DNA of 10,206 nt from Bacteroidota bacterium. GTDB lineage: Bacteria; Bacteroidota; Rhodothermia; Rhodothermales; UBA10348. The stretch's first letter is position 1. Every line of letters begins with the position of its first letter. Shown piece after piece: positions 1 to 5,317 of the stretch. The notes beneath the pieces are model-generated. The model did no database searches, was not told the origin of the DNA, and was given only the letters and a program-made list of their open reading frames with translations. The stretch covers positions 1-10,206 of the forward strand of contig JAQCDI010000062.1 in assembly GCA_027620595.1 (NCBI GenBank), in the 5' to 3' direction. Made by a program: the position numbers and the translations under genes.

Positions 1-258
1 GCCCGAATCCACCTCGGAGCGTCCGAGCGAGTCGGTTCGTCCCTACGATGAACCGCCGCTACCTGTTTGGTGGCGACACATTTGCTGGCGTTGTTGCACG
101 GTCGGGTCTGAAATGAGGGTCGCTCACGGTACCCCCGGAATCCGCAGTGGGTTCATGGTCTGGTAACGGAAAAGCACCTCACCCAACCACTACGAAACGC
201 TTTGTCCACGATGCAGGTCGATGTCAAAGCCGATTTTTTGAAATCGGGTCTACGCAAA
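1..258. other. Leader region with no recognised gene
   Basis: No convincing gene is seen before spt. One frame is open from the window edge to a stop at 114-116 and contains an ATG at 48 (22 codons). Another is open from base 2 to about 166. Either could be the tail of an upstream gene, but neither matches anything I recognise. A 7-bp hairpin, CCGATTT-TTTG-AAATCGG (230-247), lies 11 bases before the ATG at 259. No clear sigma-70 or TAnnTTTG promoter could be assigned. Confidence 0.5.
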
Positions 259-1545
259 ATGTCTGACAGGTACACCAAGTCGGCCGTAGCGGCTTCCGCC
301 ACGGCCGCGCCCGCGCAGCCCGCACTTTTTGACAAGTGTGAACGGTTCTTTGACTCCGAAGGACTGTTTGCCCAAGTCAAGGAAGCGGACCTTTACCCCT
401 ATTTCCGACCTATCGAGCGCAATGATGGCACGCGAGCCATCATGCAGGGTCGTGAAATCATCATGGCAGGGTCCAACAACTACCTGGGTCTCCTGTCCGA
501 TCCCCGGGTAAAAAAGGCCGCTTCTGAAGCCATCGAGCAGTATGGCACCGGCTGTACAGGTTCCCGTTTCCTGAATGGAACGCTGGACCTGCACATCCAG
601 CTGGAAGAACAGCTGGCGGCCTTCATGGGCACGGAAGCCTGCGTCCTGTTTTCGACGGGATACATGACCAACCAGGGCGTCATCCAGTCCCTGGCCGGAA
701 AGGGAGACCTGATTTTTTCGGACAAGGACAACCACGCCTGTATCGTGGCGGGTACCAAGGTGGCCATGGCCGAAACCGTGCGTTTCAAGCACGATGACAT
801 GGGGCATCTGCGCCGTCAGCTGGAAAAAGCCGCGATCGAACAGCCGGAAGCCGGCAAGTTCATCGTTACCGATGGCGTGTTCTCCATGAGTGGAGCCATT
901 GCCAAGGTGCCCGAACTGGTGGCCCTCGCCGAGGAATTCGGCGCGGTCCTCATGCTGGACGATGCCCACGCCGTGGGTGTGATCGGCCCGGGTGGACGCG
1001 GAAGCGCCGCCCATTTCGGTCTCGGGGACCGGGTCCACCTGACCACGGGTACCTTCTCGAAGAGCTTCGCATCCCTTGGTGGTTTCGTGGTTGGGGACCG
1101 GAAGGTGATCGAGTACATCCGCCATACGGCGTCGGCCCACATATTCAGCGCCTCGATGCCTCCGTCGGCGATTGCCACGGTACTCAAGTGCCTCGAAATC
1201 CTGCAGGCCGAACCCGAGAGATTGGATCGGTTGTGGGAAATCTCGGATTACATGCGGGATGGTTTCAAGGCGGCCGGATTCAACGTGCTCAAGAGCCAGG
1301 CCCCGATCATCCCAGTGGTGGCCAACACCATGCGGACGTGCCTCGAGATGTGGCATGACCTGCTCGACGAAGGGGTCTTCGTCAATGCCGTCATTCCCCC
1401 GGCCGTACCCCAGGGCCAGTCGCTCTTGCGGACGTCCTACATGGCCACACACACGAACGAGGACCTGGATTTCATCCTGGAAGCGTTCTACAAGGTGGGG
1501 CGCAAGCATGGCGTGATCGGCAGCACCAACGGAACGGCGGCCTGA
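259..1545 (+). CDS. spt: Serine palmitoyltransferase-like PLP enzyme (alpha-oxoamine synthase family)
   Basis: Fold-type I PLP enzyme that would condense L-serine with an acyl thioester to give 3-keto-sphinganine, the first committed step of sphingolipid synthesis, in the cytosol. From the ATG at 259 it is 428 residues. Visible family marks are YPYFRPIE near the N-terminus, GSNNYLGL, the substrate-pocket stretch GCTGSRFLNGTLDLH, the PLP-stacking His159 in DKDNHAC, Asp235 and His237 in LDDAHAVG, and the Schiff-base Lys268 in GTFSKSFASLGGF. The C-terminal half has VIPPAVPQGQ and SYMATHT. The match to the Bacteroides-type serine palmitoyltransferase, as I remember it, is close over the whole length, whereas KBL and BioF relatives differ around SRFLNGTLDLH. 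The N-terminus is about 30 residues longer than usual and Ala/Pro-rich. In-frame upstream starts exist at TTG 202 and ATG 211; I prefer 259 because a stable hairpin precedes it and family members start near LFDKCERFF. It heads a run with the GNAT and HAD genes. Confidence 0.88.
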   Translation: MSDRYTKSAVAASATAAPAQPALFDKCERFFDSEGLFAQVKEADLYPYFRPIERNDGTRAIMQGREIIMAGSNNYLGLLSDPRVKKAASEAIEQYGTGCTGSRFLNGTLDLHIQLEEQLAAFMGTEACVLFSTGYMTNQGVIQSLAGKGDLIFSDKDNHACIVAGTKVAMAETVRFKHDDMGHLRRQLEKAAIEQPEAGKFIVTDGVFSMSGAIAKVPELVALAEEFGAVLMLDDAHAVGVIGPGGRGSAAHFGLGDRVHLTTGTFSKSFASLGGFVVGDRKVIEYIRHTASAHIFSASMPPSAIATVLKCLEILQAEPERLDRLWEISDYMRDGFKAAGFNVLKSQAPIIPVVANTMRTCLEMWHDLLDEGVFVNAVIPPAVPQGQSLLRTSYMATHTNEDLDFILEAFYKVGRKHGVIGSTNGTAA

Positions 1546-1608
1546 TCCTCGCTTCGCGCGGAATCCCGTGCGGCCCCGCTTTGGCCTCCTGAATCCAGCC
1601 TCCGGCCC

Positions 1609-2757
1609 ATGATCCCTGCTGAACGAACCGATGTCACGGTTTCACCGGTGCGCACGCGCCGGGACCGCAAGGCGTTCATCCAGTTTCCGTTCGATCTCTA
1701 TGCCGATTCTCCGTACTGGGTCCCGCCCCTGCGGATGGATGTGGCCAAGCTGATCAACCCACGCAAGAACGCCTTTTTCGAGCATGGCGACATGCAGTTG
1801 TTCCTGGCGCGGAATCCGCAGGGGCGGGTCGTCGGACGGATTGCCGCCATCCGCAACGGGATGCACCTGGAGAAGTACGACGACGGTGTCGGATTCTTCG
1901 GATTCTGGGAGACGATCGATGATCTTTCGGTTTCACGGGCGCTCTTCAACGCCGCTGCCGGGTGGCTCCAGGAGCAGGGACTGCGCGCCATGCGTGGTCC
2001 GACCAATCCCAGCATGAACGACGTGGCCGGCCTGCTGGTCAACGGCTACGACCGACAGCCGGCCATCCTGATGCCATACAACCACCCTTGGTTCGTTTCG
2101 CACCTGACCAGTCTTGGGTTCGAGCGGGTGATGACCATGTGGGCCTATTGGGTCCACGCCAAGTACATCAATCAGGAGAAGCTCATCCGGGGATCGGCCC
2201 TGCTCAAACGCAGGTATCCGGATATCACCATCCGGACCATGGACAAGAAGCGTTTCAATGAGGAGGCCCGCCTTCTCATGGACATCTACAACGACGCCTG
2301 GTCCAACAACTGGGGACATGTCCCCATGACAGAGCGCGAGTTCGGCCAGCTGGCTTCTGAAATGAAGCAGATCATCGATGAGCGCCTGGTCATTTTCGCT
2401 GAGGAGAACGGGCATGCCATCGGCTTTGCGGTCCTTCTGCCGGATCTCAATCACGCGTTCAAAACGCTGAAGAATGGCCGATTGCTGCCCACCGGCATTT
2501 TCAAATTGCTTTTCCTGGCCACCAGCGGCGTCATCCAAGAGAGCCGGTTGCCCTTGATGGGCGTGCGAAAATCCCATCAGGGAAGAGCCATCGACACCAT
2601 GCTGGTCAATGAGGTCGTCATCAACGGCATTGGTATGGGCTACCTGGCTGCAGACATGAGCTGGATCCTGGACAACAACTACCCCATGCGCAACATGCTC
2701 GAAAACATGGGCTCGGTCAAGGACAAGGAATACGGCTTGTACGAGAAGGCGCTCTGA
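1609..2757 (+). CDS. Two-lobed GNAT-fold acyltransferase, candidate ceramide (sphingoid-base N-acyl) synthase
   Basis: 382 residues, about twice the length of a single GNAT domain. The N-terminal lobe has FPFDLYADSPYWVPPL, the strand VVGRIAAIRN, the WLQEQGLRAMRGPTNPS region, and MPYNHPWF before SLGFERV. The C-terminal lobe ends with a GNAT motif-A-like loop, RKSHQGRA (Gln324, Gly325, Arg326, Ala327), then helix IDTMLVNEVV and the closing NNYPMRNMLENMG. This pattern belongs to a widespread family usually annotated only as N-acetyltransferase or hypothetical. No membrane segment is obvious. It starts 63 bp after the spt stop, in the same direction, with no terminator between. Family knowledge: as I recall, bacterial ceramide synthases described in Caulobacter are GNAT-related acyltransferases encoded near spt. 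From that and the neighbourhood I infer that this protein may N-acylate the sphingoid base. The fold call is fairly secure; the substrate is not shown by sequence. Confidence 0.78.
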   Translation: MIPAERTDVTVSPVRTRRDRKAFIQFPFDLYADSPYWVPPLRMDVAKLINPRKNAFFEHGDMQLFLARNPQGRVVGRIAAIRNGMHLEKYDDGVGFFGFWETIDDLSVSRALFNAAAGWLQEQGLRAMRGPTNPSMNDVAGLLVNGYDRQPAILMPYNHPWFVSHLTSLGFERVMTMWAYWVHAKYINQEKLIRGSALLKRRYPDITIRTMDKKRFNEEARLLMDIYNDAWSNNWGHVPMTEREFGQLASEMKQIIDERLVIFAEENGHAIGFAVLLPDLNHAFKTLKNGRLLPTGIFKLLFLATSGVIQESRLPLMGVRKSHQGRAIDTMLVNEVVINGIGMGYLAADMSWILDNNYPMRNMLENMGSVKDKEYGLYEKAL

Positions 2758-2758
2758 G

Positions 2759-3469
2759 ATGCAAGGAGTGCCATTCGACCGCCCAGTCCGCTTCGTCTAT
2801 TTCGATCTTGACGACACCCTGCTCGATCATCACTACGCCGAGCACAGGGCCCTGGAAGCATTGCATGCCGACCCGGACCAACCGTTCGGCGGACACGGAT
2901 TCGAGGCCGTCCATGTGGCCTACCGTGCCATCAACCCCCTGATCTGGAAAGCTTACGCCGCAGGGGACCTGGACAAGATCGGAGCCAAGGTGGGCCGGTT
3001 CCGTCGGCTGCTGGAAGAGCTGTCACTCCCCACGGGCGTTGACGCGCAGCTGGCCGACCGCTATCTCGATCACTACTCCCGTTTCTGGCGACCCGTGCCC
3101 GGAGCCCTGGATGCCTTCCATGCCATTGCCGAACGATGGCCCGTTGGCATCCTCACCAATGGCTTCGTGGAAATCCAGCAGGCCAAGCTCCGGCAGTACC
3201 CCGATCTCTCGGAACGATCCGCCGCCGTGGTGATCAGCGAGGAAGTCGGTGTCCTCAAACCCCACCCTGATCTTTTCGCGGAAGCGGCGCGAAGGGCTGG
3301 GACGGCCCCGGAGCACATCCTCTACGTCGGCGATTCGATGCACTCGGATGTAGAGGGAGGTTTGGGCGCGGGCTGGCAAGTGGCCTGGTTCTCGGCGTCC
3401 GAACACGATCATCCGGATGTCCGCAGTTTTTCGGATTGGAATCAACTCGTCAGTCAGATTCCCGGTTGA
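2759..3469 (+). CDS. HAD-superfamily hydrolase (subfamily IA, YjjG-like phosphatase)
   Basis: 236-residue cytosolic phosphatase of the haloacid dehalogenase superfamily. All four motifs are present: motif I FDLDDTLLD (nucleophile Asp16, acid/base Asp18), motif II ILTNGF (Thr133), motif III Lys167 in GVLKPHPDLF, and motif IV GDSMHSD (Asp192, Asp197) for Mg2+ binding. The helical cap lies between motifs I and II (about residues 24-110), as expected for subfamily IA. The length and the order of motifs fit YjjG-type nucleotidases/phosphatases, but substrate cannot be predicted. The ATG begins one base after the GNAT gene's TGA, so the two are probably translationally coupled and co-transcribed with spt. 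Whether it acts on a lipid intermediate or is a general housekeeping phosphatase is open. The gene converges on the structured RNA locus and shares the bidirectional terminator at 3511-3542. Confidence 0.9.
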   Translation: MQGVPFDRPVRFVYFDLDDTLLDHHYAEHRALEALHADPDQPFGGHGFEAVHVAYRAINPLIWKAYAAGDLDKIGAKVGRFRRLLEELSLPTGVDAQLADRYLDHYSRFWRPVPGALDAFHAIAERWPVGILTNGFVEIQQAKLRQYPDLSERSAAVVISEEVGVLKPHPDLFAEAARRAGTAPEHILYVGDSMHSDVEGGLGAGWQVAWFSASEHDHPDVRSFSDWNQLVSQIPG

Positions 3470-3510
3470 TGGGGCCGAACTCCAATCGGCAGGCTCCGTG
3501 AGGTACGGGC

Positions 3511-3542
3511 AAAAAAAAAGCCGCCCCGTAAAGGACAGCTTT
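3511..3542 (-). terminator. Intrinsic terminator of the large - strand RNA (bidirectional)
   Basis: Read on the - strand: stem GCTGTCC, loop TTTACG, stem GGGCGGC, then nine T. Flanking AAA/TTT extends the stem. The + strand reading gives the same stem followed by a broken T-tract (TTTCTTTCT), so it can also end the spt-GNAT-HAD transcript 41-70 bases after the HAD stop. Confidence 0.88.
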
Positions 3543-3561
3543 CTTTCTGCTCCCGACACGA

Positions 3562-3621
3562 GAACCTCCCCGGTGTGGTTTCACCGCCGAAACGGCTTTC
3601 CCGCACCGTGCGGGGAGGTTC
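3562..3621 (-). repeat. 11-bp inverted repeat enclosing a branched loop at the RNA 3' end
   Basis: GAACCTCCCCG at 3562-3572 and its exact reverse complement at 3611-3621 can form an uninterrupted 11-bp helix. The enclosed 38 nt can fold further: GCCG/CGGC at 3586-3596, and CCGCA/TGCGG (3601-3613), which would compete with the end of the long helix. It sits about 20 nt before the terminator stem and is probably the last domain of the - strand RNA. Confidence 0.8.
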
Positions 3622-3663
3622 GAGTCTCAGTGGATTCCCTTGTCCAGCAAGCCGGACTCAGGT

Positions 3664-3719
3664 AACACGTTCCGTTTCCGGTTCGTGTCCGATAACACAT
3701 CCCGTTTCCGGTCTGTGTT
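3664..3719 (-). repeat. Twin GAAA-tetraloop hairpins with compensatory changes (30-nt tandem unit)
   Basis: Two 26-nt hairpins, 3664-3689 and 3694-3719, are 21/26 identical. On the - strand each has an outer 6-bp stem, a symmetric 2x2 purine internal loop, a CCG/CGG inner stem and a GAAA loop. The outer-stem pair next to the internal loop is a G-C type pair in one copy and an A-T type pair in the other. The internal loop is AA/AA in the first and GA/GA in the second, the latter compatible with tandem sheared G-A pairs. The terminal pair is G-U versus A-U. These changes preserve structure, which argues for function as RNA. Confidence 0.82.
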
Positions 3720-4306
3720 GTCTCCATCGTATGGGCACACGATAAAGACGGAAGCCTGCAGGATATACATCCGGCCGTTTGCCTCCCCTTACGGTTCGAC
3801 GCCCTGCCGGGTGGCATGTGTCCGATCCAGTCGGTTTCCGAAGAAACATCCGGGATCCGACGCATACAGGATTGCGGTAGGGACCGAGCGGTCCGACAGC
3901 CGAAGCCGTCGCACGTCCGTCCACTCGCGCATTCCAAGCGAGGTCGGTACACCATAGCGCCGGGACGCTTGCGATGCACTGCCTTTCGCCTCCCTCTGCG
4001 GTCCGTTCACTTCCGGCCGAAGCCGGTTGATTCCTTCCCGCCTGCCTGGCTCCTCCCGAGGATCATCTGCCGTCCGTCTCCACCTTGCGGTTTCGACTTC
4101 GAACATCCTCCCGTTCGGTATTCCAGACCCGTCATCCGACTCCCGCATCTGGTTTGCTCGAAACCAGTGCGATCAGCATCGGCGCGGAGGGGACCTGCCT
4201 GGCCCCCTTTCGGGGACCTCGATCTCCCTTTCGGTTGATCGGGCTTGCCTCATGCAGCCTAGAGACTCAGTCGCGTCAAGGAACTGTGCCGTCAGGCACT
4301 GGGACC

Positions 4307-4335
4307 ATTATAGCTCGACCCCGAGGCGGTGTCAA
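4307..4335 (-). promoter_or_regulatory. Perfect consensus sigma-70 promoter for the large RNA
   Basis: On the - strand TTGACA (4335-4330) and TATAAT (4312-4307) are separated by exactly 17 bases. Both hexamers are full consensus, and transcription should begin at about 4299-4301. Nothing translatable follows with a ribosome binding site, so the promoter points to the structured RNA. Confidence 0.85.
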
Positions 4336-4378
4336 CGAATCCCGCGCCCCATCCTTCAACAAGAAATTCACACTGCAA

Positions 4379-4392
4379 GCACACACGTGTGC
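4379..4392. promoter_or_regulatory. Palindrome upstream of the RNA promoter
   Basis: GCACAC/GTGTGC arms enclose AC; the core ACACGTGT (4383-4390) is a perfect 8-bp palindrome. It lies about 50 bases upstream of the -35 box of the large RNA gene, between it and the previous terminator. It could be a regulator site, but there is no other support. Confidence 0.25.
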
Positions 4393-4426
4393 ATAACCGA
4401 ATGGTCAATCCCTCCCCCGAAAGCGC

Positions 4427-4458
4427 AAAAAGCCCGGCCTTTGCAGGCCGAGCTTTTT
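4427..4458 (-). terminator. Bidirectional intrinsic terminator downstream of the rhomboid gene
   Basis: Stem CGGCCT/AGGCCG with loop TTGC, one C-A mismatch, then GC/GC and flanking A5/T5 runs, so it works in either direction. On the - strand it would end transcripts coming from the rhomboid gene or from the TATCTTTG promoter at 4528-4559, and it insulates the strong RNA promoter just downstream. Confidence 0.88.
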
Positions 4459-4521
4459 GGTGCCCATAGTCACTGCGCGACTGAGCGTTCCCACACGGGG
4501 ACTCATTCCCAGGCGGCATGA
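4427..4521 (-). ncRNA. Possible short RNA, about 90 nt, ending at an intrinsic terminator
   Basis: Between a Bacteroidetes-type promoter-like site (4528-4559) and the terminator at 4427-4458 lies a stretch that can fold on the - strand as ACTCAT/ATGAGT (4523-4501), AGTC/GACT (around 4485-4468), and the terminator hairpin. The ATG-led frame inside it runs straight through the terminator stem, so it is not a convincing peptide gene. It matches no small RNA I know; the SRP RNA core is absent. It may equally be plain 3' trailer of the rhomboid transcript. Confidence 0.3.
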
Positions 4522-4646
4522 GTGGTTCAAAGATAGACCGCTTCGTGGTATTGCGCAACCTCACAATAACGGCAGTGACTCCAACCGAACGAATTCTTCG
4601 ATTTCCTGGGCCGAATCCGACCGAAAATCAGGAATCGCAATAACGG
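4459..4646. other. Intergenic trailer between the terminator and the rhomboid gene
   Basis: No protein gene seen. It holds the promoter-like site described above and a 10-bp direct repeat, CAATAACGGC, at 4564-4573 and 4638-4647, the second copy touching the rhomboid stop codon. The repeat is too short to interpret. Confidence 0.4.
4528..4559 (-). promoter_or_regulatory. Bacteroidetes-type -33/-7 promoter-like site
   Basis: On the - strand GTTG (4559-4556) is followed after 20 bases by TATCTTTG (4535-4528). This fits the TTTG / TAnnTTTG pattern known for the primary sigma factor of Bacteroidetes (the first element is a 3/4 match). Its start point would be near 4521. Confidence 0.4.
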
Positions 4647-5261
4647 CTACAATCCTATTTGTCCGAGGAAGGTGGCCAAGGCCCTGGGCTCCACGATGAG
4701 GGTCAGCAACAGGCCTCCGATGGCGCCCCCAAGATGGGCCTCATGGGCGATTCCCCCCATGGCTCCGGTCTCCCGTTTCCTCATGGCCCAAATCGAGAAA
4801 CCCACAAATCCCAGGGCGAACATCCAGGCAGGGATGCCGATGGCAAAGAACAGGTAGATCTTCTGGAACGGATGGAACAGGCAGAACGAAAAGACCAACC
4901 CTGAGATGGCCCCTGAGGCGCCGACGGCGCTGTAGCCGGGTGTTTCCCGATGCAGCCAGAGTGTAAGGGCGTGGGCAGCCAATTCGGCACCAAAGAACAC
5001 CACCAGGAATTCCGCCGATCCGATCCGCGCCTCAAGCACCGGACCGAAAAAGAAGAGCGTGATCATGTTGAACGCGAGGTGTCCGAGGCTGCCGTGTACA
5101 AATCCGCCGGTGATCATGCGGTACCATTGCCCGGACTTGAGGATGTCCCGCGGCCGGAAGGCCAGCTTTCCGATCAGCGTCTGATCGTAGTACAGGGCGT
5201 ATCCGCTGACCAGGATGTTGATGAGCAGGAGGAAAAGGGTAAAAGGCGTGTCGTAGAACAC
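4647..5261 (-). CDS. Rhomboid-family intramembrane serine protease
   Basis: 204-residue membrane protein of the rhomboid family, which cleaves transmembrane segments of other membrane proteins. Catalytic residues are visible: Ser116 in the GASG motif and His176 in AHLGGAIGG. The oxyanion-side residues His56 or His61 and Asn65 fall in FVHGSLGHLAFNM. About six hydrophobic segments are apparent, the first at residues 7-24 and the last at 178-190, matching the minimal six-helix core; there is no added cytosolic domain. The start is GTG at 5261-5259, since an in-frame TGA lies two codons upstream and the next Met is deep in the fold. No Shine-Dalgarno is evident. It begins 56 nt after the stop of the sigma-like gene on the same strand with no terminator between, so the two are probably one transcript. 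The natural substrate cannot be told from sequence. Confidence 0.92.
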   Translation of the reverse strand: MFYDTPFTLFLLLINILVSGYALYYDQTLIGKLAFRPRDILKSGQWYRMITGGFVHGSLGHLAFNMITLFFFGPVLEARIGSAEFLVVFFGAELAAHALTLWLHRETPGYSAVGASGAISGLVFSFCLFHPFQKIYLFFAIGIPAWMFALGFVGFSIWAMRKRETGAMGGIAHEAHLGGAIGGLLLTLIVEPRALATFLGQIGL

Positions 5262-5317
5262 CGGGGCTCAGGTTGGGTTGGGAAGAGCCCCTGCTACGAC
5301 CCAGTCGTCCCGGTGAT

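Larger units (their letters stand above)
3511..4300 (-). ncRNA. Large structured non-coding RNA, about 790 nt, family not recognised
   Basis: This stretch carries no plausible protein gene but has the layout of a dedicated RNA gene on the - strand: a consensus sigma-70 promoter (4335-4307), then dense stem-loops, then an intrinsic terminator (3542-3511). Stem-loops seen directly, in - strand sense from the 5' end: GTGCC/GGCAC (4299-4286); GATC..CCGAAAGG..GATC (4240-4221); GGTCCCC-GAAA-GGGGGCC (4218-4201); an 11-bp arm with one bulged A (4171-4144); TCCT-CGGG-AGGA (4062-4051); CCGGC-TTCG-GCCGG (4026-4013); CGACGGC-TTCG-GCTGTCG (3911-3894); GGACC-GCTC-GGTCC (3894-3881); a long arm tipped by GTTTC-TTCG-GAAAC (3861-3820); twin GAAA hairpins (3719-3664); and an 11-bp helix enclosing 38 nt (3621-3562). 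GAAA and UUCG loops read correctly only on the - strand, which sets the orientation. A 7-base match between 4262-4268 and 3622-3628 could close the structure but may be chance. I could not find the conserved cores of RNase P RNA, tmRNA, SRP RNA or a group II domain V. Confidence 0.75.

Noticed and set aside
48..116. 22-codon open frame before spt
   Set aside because: Too short, with no ribosome site and no recognisable peptide; it could be the tail of a gene that begins outside the window, but this cannot be shown.
250..1509. 419-codon open frame antisense to spt
   Set aside because: It is the mirror of a highly conserved PLP enzyme gene in GC-rich DNA and is His/Gly/Arg-rich with no domain.
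3611..3630. tRNA T-arm-like sequence GGTTCGAGTC
   Set aside because: The flanking bases do not form a proper T-stem and no acceptor, D or anticodon arm is found; the bases belong to the 11-bp helix.
3664..3719. Miniature CRISPR array (30-nt spaced near repeats)
   Set aside because: Only two units, with no unique spacers between; each unit is a complete hairpin and no cas gene is present.
3511..4300. RNase P RNA, tmRNA, SRP RNA or a group II intron as identity of the RNA
   Set aside because: I found no GAGGAAAGTCC or ACAGAACCCGGCTTA-type core of RNase P, no tRNA-like ends or tag frame of tmRNA, no GGAAGNAGCAGCC core of SRP RNA, no domain V hairpin and no reverse transcriptase.
3417..4521. 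Several open frames of 74-164 codons on both strands across the structured region
   Set aside because: They overlap one another, are rich in Arg, Ser and Pro, show no known domain or ribosome site, and run through stem-loops and terminators. They are explained by GC-rich structured RNA sequence.
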